From: Pegea sp. RAD2-039
Taxonomy: Eukaryota; Chordata; Thaliacea; Salpida; Salpidae
DNA length: 64,000 bases
Assembly (NCBI GenBank): GCA_034620365.1
Contig: JAQGEQ010000045.1
Coordinates: forward strand, 558,001-622,000
Direction: 5' to 3'
Made by a program: the position numbers and the translations under genes. The notes under the pieces were generated by a model that saw only the letters and a list, made by a program, of their open reading frames with translations, was not told where the DNA came from and did no database searches. Position 1 is the stretch's first letter, and each line of letters opens with the position of its first letter. Positions 1-12,896 of this stretch are shown one piece after another.

Positions 1-710
1 GGTTAAAACTCTTCTAGCATCTAGATCTTCTGCAAGCAATTAATTTATGGGATTATTATCAGCAATTAGTTTTAAGCATTTTTTGAGAGTTTTTATATAA
101 TGTTGATTGATTCATTAATAGTTTGATGAAAACTTCATTAAATTTCCCCTTATATTTCTAGCTAGCTTATTTTCTTATCTTTTTATAAATGGTTTCAAGT
201 AGACTTTTTGAAAAATAATTCACACAGATTAGGGTTCTTAAAAGAATTTCTAAAAATTAAAAAAATTATTTTCAAAAATTCAGTTTGAAGCAAAACATTT
301 TTCTATAAAAATAGTATTTTGCTCCGATATTTATTTAATTTAAGTTTATATTTTAGTATGGAGTCGAAATAAGTATCATAACCAATTTATGGACAAACAT
401 CTTAAGTAGTTTTTATAAACTGAATTATGTCCAACTTTAATCAAATTGGCAGCTATAGTACAGTTGAAAGTAGACAACATAAATGTCAAATTTGAAATTA
501 AAATGTCTTTATTAAACTTTTGAGACGTTATTTGTATATATATAAAAGCTTAAAAGCCTCTGGTATTAACAACGCTTTTAAATAAATAATATTTATTCTT
601 TTTTAAAATAAAATTTCAAATGAAAGTACAAAATTTAAATTTTGTTAAGTTTAATTTAACGTTTTTTTAGAAATTACCTTATTTAAGATAGTTCTACTTT
701 TTGATAAAAA

Positions 711-750
711 ATTTCAGGCAATATTTCAGGCAATATTTCAGGCAATATTT
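711..750. repeat. 12-bp tandem repeat, three units
   Basis: The unit atttcaggcaat is repeated three times head to tail with no mismatch, followed by a partial fourth unit (attt). It ends about 30 bp before the LINE tail fragment. A short minisatellite of this kind often arises by replication slippage. Confidence 0.85.
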
Positions 751-778
751 AGTTTAGATATTTTTTTATATTTTTCTA

Positions 779-813
779 GCACCCTCCTTCGCATTTATTG
801 AAATAAAGTAAAT
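779..813 (+). repeat. fragment of LINE 3' end
   Basis: The sequence gcaccctccttcgcattta followed by an AATAAA-like run matches the 3' terminus of the LINE at 41156-42260. Only about the last 35 bp are present, so this is either a very short 5'-truncated insertion or a decayed one. Confidence 0.65.
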
Positions 814-1233
814 ATTTTTTCATTTTCAAAAAATTTTCCATTTTAGTTGAACAACTTTTACTTGATATTTCAAAACGAAGTTATTTAGACAAATTTTGTA
901 ATCGTGACTGATATAAAAATTATAATAAATTCATATTTAATTAATGCTAAATTTCCCAATTATCTTAAACTTATATTATCTTATTTGCTTAAAGATAAAT
1001 TTTATCAAATTGGTAAATAGTTTTTGTTGTGGGAATTCACCTTATGCTTCTAAAAATTTATTTTCAAATAAAAATTTTGTTAACAAACAGCTGGTGGTTA
1101 TCTTACTGAAAGCCAATAATTTTTGCTATAAATTACATTTTTACTGTAGCTTCTGAATTAGTTTCTTTATAGTTATAAGCAGTTAACTGTCATCAGCATT
1201 TTATTGTCACGATTTGATTTATCAACTATTAGT

Positions 1234-2813
1234 ATGAAAATTTTAACTTTTAATATTATTTGTTTTTTCTTGTATATTTTGCAAGCTCAATCTTGTGATG
1301 TTTCACCTGAGTTTTGGTGTAATTCTATAGAAATAGCAGAAAAATGTAATGTAAGTTTTGTAATATTTTAGTCTAAAACTATATTCTAATTCTGTTAATA
1401 TAATTAAAATCATAAATTTAAACATAATTCTTTCAAATAATTTTGATTAAAACTGAAGATATAATTCTCTATTTATAAATTTCAATATTACAGGCTTTTG
1501 AAGCTTGCAAAGTGAGAATTTTTAATAAGGTTAATGGATATTCTGCAACACCTGTCAAAGTAGATGTCTACTTTGAAACTTATTGTCCTGATTCTATTGC
1601 TTTGTTTCTTGGTCAAGTTTTTCCTACTTGGAATAAGTTAAAGGATTCTGGTGTGCTAGATCTAAATTTATTTGTTTATGGAAAAGCAGTTGTGAGTTCT
1701 TATGAAATGTCTCTTGGTTGTTTGACCTTTTTATTTATCATATGTGTTCATATTTCATAAATTGTTTGTCTTTTTTTAATTTTTAATTTATTTTTTAGAG
1801 TATTCCACAAAATGATGGTTCTTATAAATTTATTTGTCAACATGGCAAAAAAGAATGTGATGTAAATACAATTGAGGTAAAATAAATTATATCTTAAAAA
1901 CATCAAGTGTTGCTCATTGCAATTTTTTAATTTATTTCATTTTTATAGAATTGTATCATTACACACAGCAACGATAGTAATGTTTATATGCCAGTTATTA
2001 AATGTATCGAAGAAGACAGAAACCACCTACAAGTTGCTGAACAGGTTCTAAAATGATCTTAAATCACATTTCTATCTAGAAAATATTTAAAAAACAAATA
2101 AATTTTCTTCACTACTTTGTAATTCTTAACATTGAATTTAAGTTTTATTAATTTAATATGATTGTCTTAAAATTTATAATAAATCACAACTTGGAATATT
2201 AATAATTTGTAAAACTTCAAGTGTTCTGAAACTTTTGGAATGAATTGGTCAGAGGTTGAAAGCTGCTGGAAAGGTGATGAAGGTGTGGAACTGATGTATA
2301 AAACTGGTGAAGCTACTCATAATCTTGATCCTAAGTTGACTTGGGTTCCTTGGGTCGTTGTTAACGAAGTTAGTATCTTCTGTTTGATTACAATTTTTAG
2401 TAGTTTATCTGAACAACTTTTTTGAAACTTGTAATGATAATGATTTTAAATTAACAGATAAAAAATCTTTTTTGGTTTTTTAATGTTAAAGAAATTCTAG
2501 TTTAAAATATCAATCAAATTTTCTAGTTGATAAAATGTAAATATTGTTAACTTAAACAGATTCACACTGAAGAAATACAGGATGCTGCTACTAATGATCT
2601 AACAAAACTTGTTTGTGACACTTATTCAGTATGTTTCTATTTAAATTTTTTCTAAAATTTATGAAGTAATTTTAGATTATTGAAATATTAAAACAATCAT
2701 CTTTATTTAATTATCAAATTTTACAGGGATCAAAACCAGAAGAATGTAAAAAAGATTTTGTTAAAGTCGACCAAGCTTCAAACCTTAGAAAGCTAATTAG
2801 CAGATTCTTGTAA
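1234..2813 (+). CDS. GILT-family (gamma-interferon-inducible lysosomal thiol reductase-like) protein
   Basis: Exons are 1234-1350, 1494-1691, 1799-1876, 1949-2044, 2222-2368, 2560-2628 and 2727-2813, joined in frame into 263 residues; all six introns are phase 0. The first ~19 residues form a signal peptide. Residues ~27-38 (FWCNSIEIAEKC) resemble the saposin-A-type segment seen before GILT domains. The active site is C70-P-D-S73 in a YCPDS context followed by FPTW. The GILT signature CQHG-x2-EC-x2-N-x4-C spans residues 118-133, and VPWVVVNE matches the conserved VPWVxxNG region. GILT proteins reduce protein disulfides in lysosomes or are secreted. The second active-site Cys is Ser here; from memory CPDS forms are common among invertebrate GILT-like proteins, which would weaken classical CXXC chemistry. 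Length fits the family. The donor after exon 4 (gttcta) is weak, but the frame requires it. Confidence 0.93.
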
Positions 2814-2895
2814 ACTCATCATTTATTTGTAATCATTTAATTCAGAACTCTTATTAATTGAAACCTTTATCTAATGATTTCCACTCGAATAATTC

Positions 2896-2901
2896 AATAA
2901 A
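2896..2901 (+). terminator. poly(A) signal for the GILT gene
   Basis: A canonical AATAAA lies 83 bp after the GILT stop codon, a usual distance for a short 3' UTR. No other hexamer lies closer to the stop. Confidence 0.6.
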
Positions 2902-3655
2902 ATATGAAACACATCTTCTCTTTCTTCTTTAATATTCTCTGTTTTAACCACAATTAAACGGATATAGAAGCCTACAGCTGTCAATTTTTTGAATATTATT
3001 TCAATTTTTAAAACAGAAAAGTCGTTAAAATCTCTTTTTTTATTTCAAAATATTTTAAGAACATATTAAGATGTAAGTTTTATTTAGTTTATAAAAGTAA
3101 TTTTAAAGAAAGAACTCTTTGACTTAATAATCTTCTAATTTCAGTTTATATTTAAACGTCATTAAACCACTAAAAGCAAAGATAATGTTGATTTAACTAA
3201 AAAAATGTGATTATATACAATTAGATCAAAAAGCGAAAGCAATGATTTACATCACAACTAATCTTTGAGATTACTACAAAGTCGTAAGGGTTGTAGCCAA
3301 GCTTATCAAGATACAACAACTTTAAATTTTAAGTACTACACATAAATGTTCAAGTCTTCATAAAACTGATGATTAGTCATTGACAACTAATAAATGAAAC
3401 GGAAATGAATTTTTGACTCCATCTACACTACTTTATTGTAATACAAGTCTAGGTATTATGTCAGACGTTCAAATAAAACTAGCTTAGGTTTAAGCCAACA
3501 GTTTTTCAACACAAAAAATAATATTATAAGAGTAAAAATATCCTAGATAGAATCCCAATTTTTAAAAAGCTTTTTTGTTCGTGAAGTATTTAAACGTATC
3601 ATAAACATTGAACTTTTTTAATGTTGCTTTATAACCCAAAGATCGGACAGTGACT

Positions 3656-3679
3656 AATGATGGTTTTAATGATGGTTTT
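3656..3679. repeat. 12-bp tandem duplication
   Basis: The unit aatgatggtttt occurs twice with no gap and is followed by aat. A simple slippage-type duplication with no associated feature. Confidence 0.8.
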
Positions 3680-4426
3680 AATATGAACCACCTTGTCTTT
3701 CTTCTTCTTGTTTATATTCTCTGATAGTTGATATGCAAAGGGATATTTCCAGTGTTTCAAAGCAAATAAAATATTTAGAATAAATTGACTTGATGTTCAT
3801 ATAGTTGTCTCTATCAACAGTTTTGAATCCCAAAAACTTGGAATCTAAAATTCGATAACTTTTCATTGTATGTGAGCTACTTTGTATACTAATCTTATAA
3901 TACATTAGGATTTAAAATTTTGATTGAAATAAAAATATATTTGTGACTTAATCAAAAGTTTTTTTTTCATTTTGAATAAAAAAAAATGCTTTTTAAATAT
4001 CTGAAAAAGAAATGTTCAAAAAATTTTAATTATTTGAAACTAATAAAACTTTTAAAAAATCTGTTTGAAAAGATCAAACTAAAGAATCTTTATCTCAGGC
4101 AAACAACAAACTTTTAATTAGCAAGTCTAAATATTAATTGTTTATATTCTTGACTCGTTAGATATCAAAACAGTAAAATCTAAAGTTAAAGTAGAAGTAT
4201 TTGACAAAACTACAACAGATGGTTGAAGATACAAGAAAGACAAAGTTCTGTTAATTTTTATTATAATACAAACAATCAATATCTTAGGACTTTTTGATAA
4301 ATTTCATTATTATTATAAGCTTGTGATATATTTGAACTGTAACAGAAGATTATCTTATGCACAAATAAATATAATTTGTAGAGTGTTACTTAGAGTCTGA
4401 GTGTAAAGCGACTTAGGTGATCATTT

Positions 4427-4732
4427 ATGTTGTGCGCATTTTATAATAGAAGAGAGAATTATCATAAGAAGGTCGAAGCATTAGATGGAAGAAAGTTGGC
4501 ATCAACTCTTCCTCTCTACCATAGATGGGACCTTATTGTAACTGAGAGCAGAGTGCCCTACTTCTTAGTTCCAGGTGAAATTGAGACTAACGAACTTCTG
4601 ATTTTCTGTCTGATTTTACTTCTTCTAAATCAAACGCAAGGCAGTGACTCTATTCAAATATACTTGAACAAATATTCCGCGCGCGCAGCTCAGGCTTATG
4701 TCGTGAACTTAATGTTGGTTTTTAATTTCTGA
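4427..4732 (+). other. GC-richer block with a 101-codon open frame, unknown
   Basis: An open frame of 101 codons in a stretch visibly less AT-rich than its flanks, with a gcgcgcgc run near 4680. The translation has a hydrophobic Leu-rich patch (residues ~58-68) but no family I recognise. It runs straight into a fragment of the dispersed repeat at 4712-4800, so it may be part of a larger decayed mobile element rather than a gene. I see no splice context or poly(A) signal tied to it. Confidence 0.25.
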
Positions 4733-4800
4733 GTTTTGTGTCTCTTCGAAGTGTTGTCATCAACGACACTAATAGGGCTACCTCCTGAACCCGAGACTTC
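4712..4800 (-). repeat. decayed copy of the ~220-bp dispersed repeat
   Basis: The segment gagttttgtgtctcttcgaag, continuing through caacgacac and ending in acccgag, aligns with 59770-59848 (gagttttgcgtctcctagaag and onward to actcggg) with several mismatches. It lies in the same orientation on the + strand as the 59.7 kb copy and inverted relative to the 40.5 kb copy. Only one end of the repeat is recognisable. Confidence 0.6.
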
Positions 4801-5984
4801 TGCTTGTTTGATAGGCTTGATAACCGCTACGGAGACTAGAATGTCACCTATATTTGTGGTATAATAAGTTATAAGTTTGTGCGATTAGCCTATTCAACAA
4901 TTTTCATTTTGAAATAGAACAAACTTGACTAAACACTTTGAGAGAAAATCATTTATAAATCATATATTATGAATATTGAAGTATTAAAGTATGAAAAATT
5001 TACCAAGAAAGTAAAATGTGTTATTTTGTAGGTCCTTAAAGAGGTAATTACTTTAGTCATCGTAATGAGTGCGTGCAGACAGGACATAAAACTGTGATTT
5101 CATCTTTATACTTTTTATTTTTGTCGCCTTTTTTTTAATGTATCGTTTTTTTCCTTTCTCCCAACTCTGATGTTCTATCATCGAAACAATTAAAAGTAAA
5201 TAAATCTTTTTTTTATTCAAGTTTTAAATTCCAACGGTTCTTAACATAGATAAGTTTTAAATATTAGTAATTGTGATAGATCGTGTGTTTGTCAAATCAA
5301 TAACAGTTTTTAAACTAATATCAACCGATTTCTGCAACATCAGCAAATATTTTCACTTGCTAGCAGTAAATTAAAAAAATAGGTTCTATACACTTTCTTA
5401 TTTCCGTTAAAATTTGTCGCATTTTAAAAAGATGACATTTTGATCTTGAAGATAAAGCTACTATTAAAGATGTGGAGAAAATAGAGATCATTTCTTAGAA
5501 ATGAAATCCCTTGATTCAAATATTCTGTGTCTTTTTTGCTCGATCAGAAGAATCCTGATATTTCAACTTCGGACATTTGTTGAAATATCTTTTTGTTTTT
5601 GGTTCAGAAGTTCTTTTGAAGTTGAACATTTTTTGAGTAATTAAATTTATAACTCTTGCTACCCTATCAAAATAAGGACAGTCGTGAAACTTTTTGTTCC
5701 ATCGGTTGACTTGAATCGTTTTAAAGTTTCTTAAAATAAAAATCGAAAGAAATTTTTTGACTTTTCGTTTTGAGAACTTATAAACAGTTTTTAAGAAAGG
5801 CTCTTTACTGCCGTCTACTGGTTAATTAAAAATTTGTTTGGCGATAAATCTAAAGTTTTATTCTAGTTGCTTTTTGTGAAAATAATCTACATTTTAAAGT
5901 GGTGAATCATCGTGACTAGCTTTTTATCAGTTTTTTTCCATGAAACAAATTTATATTTAATCTTCTATTTCATAATCTGACTTA

Positions 5985-6735
5985 CATATAACATCAAAAC
6001 ATATAACAGTAAACAATTACATAGAATGTTAATTATATAAAACAGAGAAAAAACCACAGCTTAGAAATTACAATGTTGGCACTATTAAAACGGTTCAACT
6101 TCTGCTTGAACAACGCGAGTGATTCTGACATGACAATGTCTGATGGCAGCTGGTTCCAAGTACTAATTGTGCGGTATAAGAAAAAAATTCGCTCTGATTA
6201 ATGTACCAGGTGATATAGGCTTATTAAAATGTAATATGTATCGTCTGAGTTGGTATAACTTGAGGGAAGGATTAATGGGAAAGAAAGCATCGAATTTAAA
6301 GTCAATTAGATTGTGGATAATTTGAAAATAATTATTTAATCCGTCAAATTTCTAAATTTAAGAAGCTTTAACGATGTTTATAACTATCCTATTTAATATT
6401 AAGTTTCCTGCATAATGTTGGCTGAACAGAATCGATTTTTTTGATATCACTAACTTGATATGGCATCCATGCATTGACATCGTGTTCAAGAATTGGACGT
6501 ACGTACAATTTAAAAAGATTGATAAAAAAGTGTGGATCCTTAGAATTAAAAGTCTATACAATAAGACAAACAAGGTTGATTGATTTTGGAAACATAATTG
6601 CGCCATTTAAAGTCAGATGATAGAGTAATGCCAAGGTCTAGGATATTCGTTGAATAATAAGTCCATTGATGGAATATTGGTTTAAGGAATTCGCAGCTGG
6701 CTTACATGAAAAAGTTGTAAGTTCAGAGTTATTTT
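5985..6735 (-). mobile_element. degenerate LINE copy (RT C-terminal part), antisense
   Basis: Read on the minus strand, this matches the LINE at 41156-42260 in several blocks. Near 6090-6175 it encodes a frame containing the motifs YRTISTWNQLPS and FKQKLNRF. Near 6440-6480 it has a stretch matching the 41640-41680 region (ATGGATGCCATATCAAG). Near 6600-6670 it matches the region coding DLGITL and DFKW. Frameshifts and stops interrupt the reverse-transcriptase frame, so it is inactive. The LINE's terminal gtgagaatg block is absent at the 3' end (near 5985). Confidence 0.85.
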
Positions 6736-9700
6736 ATATTTTGTTTTATTTAAGAAAATCGTTTAGTAACTAAATAGGCTAATAAATCAGAAAATGTCAA
6801 CTAGTTGTTGTGATTTTGCTGAAACAAAAAAACCTATTTAATTACTTAACAAACAAGCTTCTGGATTTGAAACAATATGTTTATGTAAATTCTTTAAACG
6901 GCGATTTGATAATCACTGCAAATTTAGTGCACTAAAATGTATAACTCACAAACGAAGCATAATAATTAATTCAGATGTTTGATTTGATATGCTTTTTTGA
7001 GATGGATTTTATACATAGACTACTAAATAAGAGCATTTGAAGCAAATGTTTTTAATACAAGTTGTTCATTGTTTAATATTACTTTATAGGGGTTCAAGTG
7101 ACTTTGATAATCACAAATAAGAAAATATTTAAGCCACAGAAATAAAATAAAGTTAAAAAATAACAAATCAATAAATAGTAAATAGGTAAATACAAGTAAA
7201 AATTTGCAGCATGAAATGAGACACAAGCAAACCTTGTAAAACCTCAAAACCACCTTTTAAAGAGTTTTTTTAGAAAAGCTTGTATTAAATTTGTATCATT
7301 ATAGATTGAAATCATTTGTCATAAAAGCAATTTTATTTTATTCATAAAACATTTTTCAATTTCAAATGATTCACTCAAACGACTTTATTGAGAGTAAATT
7401 GTGAAGTAATAGCTCCCAAAAGGTATTGAACTAACCTATAGATTTCAAAATTACTTATTGTACTTTCCTTATTTCTTGTATTTGCTAAAATCATCATTCA
7501 ATTATTCAAAAATTGAAAAAAATCACTTATTTAGGTTATTCCCAGTGAAATGTTTTTAGGTACATTGATAACTTAATAAAAAAAATGTGGCAAACCCAAA
7601 ACTTTAAAAATCTAAATTTGTTTTATTACAGTTTAAATGACTCAGATTAAGTTAAAAAATTAGGAAGTTTTACAATTTATATACAAATACCTGAATAATG
7701 CTCCAACTAAAAATAAAATAATTTTTTAGTGATTATTACTAAACAAATTTCCTGTATAACCTTATTTTTGTTGGATATGTCACCAAAATTTTTAAAGATT
7801 TTAGCAAAAAGATTTGAGGCAAACATTTGTTATTTAGTTTTCATTTTGCTGTAATTAAAAACGTTTAAAAAAGCGTAAAAAACCCAAAATTTTGATGTGA
7901 AATTGATAACATTTTTGATAGAAATTAAATTATGCGTTTTTATCAACTTCTTAGGAATTAAATCAGAAATAAATTTGAATCCAGTTTTATTTCTTTCTTT
8001 TTTTATTTTAAAATCTACTAAATAAACCAAATTAAAAAAATCTTAAATTATTTTTTTTAATTTTCTTGAATTTTAAAATGTAATACTCACTAAAATCTCA
8101 CTAAAAGTTATTTGTTTCTACAATTTAGTATAATTAATATAGAAAGAATATAATAGAAAATAGCAGAAAATAAAAATTGATGAAAAACTCAAAATAAGTG
8201 AAGACATGTAAATCCTATTTTCTAAACAACATTTTAAAAGAGGTAAGATCTGAAGTTTGAAGTCATATAAGCTCATATAAGAGTTGATTTGAGAGATTGA
8301 GACTTGACCTTCAAACTAAGTTAGTTATCTTGTTTGAAAAAGAATTCAGCCATAAACCATCTAATATTTGAGATTTAATAAACTTGCCATGGATGGTACC
8401 AAAAATTAAAACTGATGTAAAAAAGCAAATAATAATTCTTTCTAGATGTATTTATCTTATTTTTTATCACTCTAGAAAGTTTAAAATGAATTTGAAGGTA
8501 GTCAAAGCTCCAATCAGAAGCGTTGAAAGTTTGATGATTCTACCAAACACCTTTGTATATATGAGAAAGATAAGTTTTATCAAATGATTTATTTGGGTTT
8601 TTCCACTGATCACTAAGCAGCTTAAACAAATTTTCTAGGAAATAAGATTTTTTTTTACTTTTTAAGTGCCATATATCGATTGCTCATAACGTGGAGACGT
8701 TTTTGATATTGATGTTGTTCAAGTTAATTAAAAAAAAAGCATTTTAGTTCAAAGCACAAACAGGTTTTTTATAAATAAATACTTTCAATATTAAATTTTC
8801 TTTTCTAGAAACTCTATTCTTGTACTTAATACAAGCATATAATAATTTAATAGGCCAATATAAGATTTACATTCGTGCTTCTTAAAACAAAACCCAATAT
8901 TTGATTGAACGATTGGTTATTACATGAAAGGTAATGGTATCTAGGTTAACAAGAAAAACTTTCTGTCAAAAATATTTTCATAGAGATTAAATATGATTAC
9001 CTTAATCAAATCTGTATTAGTTGAAGATGTGGTCATCTTTATCTAGGAGAAACTTAAAGAAAAGTTCAAAGTATATATGCTTGAACTATGTACTTCAATA
9101 ATATATTAAATTTATTGAAATCAAAGATTTAATTGGTCTGAATATCTTTGAGAAAATTGAAGCTTGTAAATAAAATTCAAATCATTATTGTTGATAGATT
9201 TTTGATATATTTTACACAATTAGATACAAAATAGAATAAATAAGATGAAATTGAAACTATATAAATTTAAAACAACTTAAAATACCGTTTGGAAATATTA
9301 TAGGTTACTCACAAAAGTAAATCTTCTTCTTAGATTTTTTTTTGTTTTTAGAACCAGAATTGATGAACACAAAAATATAATTTTGAAAATTACTGAAAAA
9401 ATCATTCTCTAATTTATTAAAAAGTATGAAATATTTTATGAAAAATAATATAAGAAATAAGCAACAAAGAATTATCTTTCAATATGATGAAGATGTTATT
9501 AATTGCAATATTTTTCATTGAATTATAGTAAATAGAACTAAATTAATTAGATGTTTCACAACATACAACTTTTATTATTTTATAAAAGTGGTCCTGTATA
9601 ATAACTTTACAAACTTAATTAAGTTTGAATTTTTACTTAACAAAGAAATGTATTCATAGCAATTAAAATTGACAAAGTTGCAATTTAATGTTAAAAATAA

Positions 9701-12700
9701 AATGTGTAGATAGAAAACATCTTACAACTTTATTGGATAAATATTTTCAGCACAAATTGAAATAAAATTGATAATTGAAAAATATTTTGTGATATTTTAC
9801 TTGAAGGGTTTTGGAAAATATGGAATTCATTATTTCATATCGCTGGTATTCAGACTAAAATTTTGATACCAATTAAATCAGATAAGCATTCTTCATAGCA
9901 ATTTGGTACAGACAAATGTATAATATTTGATTAAATATTTTTAAATAAATAAAACCTAAAGATCAGTCTGAGATAGTATATATATATACAAATATAAATC
10001 TTAAGTTTGTAATTAGATATCAATCAATTATTCTGATTTTTATCATTTCTTTATTTAACTTGTAAAATTTTAAAATCAAATATCTCAAACTGTAATAAAA
10101 AGCACTTTGTAATAAGTTTTGTTTTCATTAAATGAAGTTATATACCGTTTATATTATTTTTTATTTTAGTTATTGTTTATGACTATCTGACATGATAACC
10201 ATTAAGTTCATTCAATTATATTAAATTTTTTATCATTCATATATTTGTAACAATTAATCATTTCTTAAAGATTTAAATTTTTAAACTGACTTATATCTAG
10301 CTTCTTTTCAAACCATCAACAATTTTAATGAAAATCAAAAATGTAAAGTTTTTCCAAATATTTTTCTTATGAATAAAACTTTGTTATCAAAAATGAGATT
10401 AAACTCAATTGTAAAATAGAAATTAAAAAGGATAACTAAAAATAAAACCTTCAAAGATTTTATTTGGATTTTAAGTGATAAATACTAGTGAGAAACAAAC
10501 GTATTTGTAGTAGATTATATCAAGACTATTTTTTCTAGTTGTCTGACACAAATCCTATTTAGATCTTCCAAAAATTCAAAACAAAAATACTTTATCTCAA
10601 GGTTGAATTAGGTAAATGTTTGTTGTAAAGTGAAACTCTTAGTTTATGGTTTAAATAAAAATAAAAACGTGACAAACTTGACATTTTTTTATTGTTCAAC
10701 TTTTTACATACAAACTAAAAAAGCGTTTGTTTTTTAACAAGCAAATAGAACTTTAAATAAAAATTAATGCTATATATAATGAAAAATCTTTAGTGACTAA
10801 TGTTTTGTACTCAGTTTTATCCGATTACTGCCTTGTTGTGGAAATCAGAACAATAATTTTGTACCAAAGCTAATAGGTAAGCACACAGAAATAAAAATAA
10901 GACTTGAAGAACTATGGTAAGACGGTATATTTGAACAAATAATATATTTTGTTTTTTATTTAATAAAATTAATTCAATTCACAAATATGTTTCTTGTTTT
11001 ATCAAAAACTTATTTGAAAATTAAAAAATAAAGTTTTAAATACATAAAGTTTACTAAAAAAATAAGATTTATTGAAAAGTTTATATTTTATATAATTTTG
11101 TTCATGAACATTTTCTAATCCTAGTCAAAGACCTTTCTTTGTTAATCAATGAATTAATTCAATTATAATCGAACTTATTTAGAGGTTTGTAATTTTAGGA
11201 CCTTTACTTTTCATCAAAGAACAGATTGTAGCATCCTCTATAGTGGAATATTTACAAATTACCTTTTATCAAAAAGGAACAGAACTTACTTTAATATCTT
11301 CAAAAGCACTTAGTAAAAAATTATGCCGTTAAAATTCTTATTCATCTGATAAGACTTATTTCAACAACTTTGATTTCATTTTAATTTACAGGTCGTTTTT
11401 TGGTTGAGCTAAAAAGTTGGCTTCTATAAACTTGTCATGATCTTATTTAGTGTAATTTTATCCCACAGAAGCTTACCATTAAGGTGGTAAACAATTTGAA
11501 ATTAAAGAAAAATATGTAGAAAAATTCAACTGTGATTTCAAACTGAAGTAAAATTGAACTTTTATTTTGAACTTTTATTATTAAATTTTGTAGGTTCTAT
11601 CATCTAATTTTCTTGGCTAGGCATTTTGATCTGTGTTTCCGATTGCTTTCGTTTAAATTTAATCGTTTAAATATACAAAAACATATCACTTTGTCGCGCA
11701 ATGACCCAGGTACAAGTATCTGCTTGCCAAATTAAATAATTTTTACTAATTTTAAAAGTATTATATTGTAAATACTTTGAATAATTTTTTATTCTTTATT
11801 ATTAAGCTCTTTGCGATAAATTTTAACAGCAATAAGGAAGAATAAATTTTCAATTTTGATAGATTACCTTGCTATTAAGTCCTACAAAATTTATAAGGTT
11901 TTCATGACTGTAAAACTACTTCCTGTATAACTTTAATTTTTTAAATAATTATATCTTAAAAACAAGTTTAACTTCAACTGATTATCACATAAATCAAATA
12001 TTTCTAATTAATTACTTTTTAACTGCCTAAAGTTTGCTGATTTTATAACCAAGGTATCTTATAGATCTATCTATCAATAGTGTTATTTCAAAAAGATTGA
12101 TTTTTATAAATCTATTGAACGATTGACGGAACTTGTAATTAAACTAGTTTGATTTCTACAAAGAATTTTAATTAATTATTTTGGTATTTTTAACGAAAAT
12201 CAAACTAAAGTGAAAAATATTTTGAAATATCTGTCCATTTATGTTAAATTAACGTCGATGCTAATAATTGTACAGAATCGCTGCAAAAAGCATTCTCTAG
12301 TCTGCAAATAACTGAAAGATACAGAAGAAAAACTAACATTAGAAAAAAGAATGAAACTCTAAAAACTTTTCTTTTGTATCTCACTGTGTTTTGCTTCACC
12401 AGACTATTACAACACACCCAGTATGGCCCTGTCGAGACAGACTATATAAACTTAAAAATAAAAATAATTATTAATTAAAGAGCTGATAAAGCTTGTAATC
12501 AATATTGTTCAAGAAAGTATGATCACATTAATAAAAGTTTTTCTAAAAGCTTCTACCGTTCTATAAGTAGTTAATAAAATGCTTTTTAATTTATCGTAAT
12601 TTAAGCTAATAATGATTTATACAAAATATCATTTCAGTTCTCCAATAACTTTACTTTATGACTATTAGCTAAAAATTTCAGCAAATATTCAAACAATTTA

Positions 12701-12870
12701 AAATAATTTGGAATACTTTAAAACTATTTACTTAATCATAGAATTAATGTTTAATTGGTTCTATTGTTATGCAACAGATTATGTAACAAAATTTATAAAT
12801 ACTAAATACTGTCGTATTTTTCTGTTATTAAACTAATCGTAAACCATAAGAGCCAGCACAACAGGTATCA

Positions 12871-12896
12871 AATAGTTAACCAATAGTTAACCAATA
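12871..12896. repeat. 11-bp tandem duplication
   Basis: The unit aatagttaacc occurs twice head to tail, followed by a partial third unit. No gene is associated. Confidence 0.75.

Larger units (their letters stand above)
1..1233. other. intergenic, upstream of the GILT gene
   Basis: AT-rich sequence with no exon I can support. It contains a 12-bp tandem repeat near 711-750 and a short copy of a LINE 3' end near 779-813. Candidate 3' splice sites lie at 1171-1172 and 1195-1196, ahead of the GILT start codon. A small open frame at 944-1156 has the composition of the surrounding AT-rich DNA and resembles nothing I know. Confidence 0.6.

Noticed and set aside
9979..9992. Short TA microsatellite
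   Set aside because: Only a few dinucleotide units; not distinguishable from the AT-rich background.
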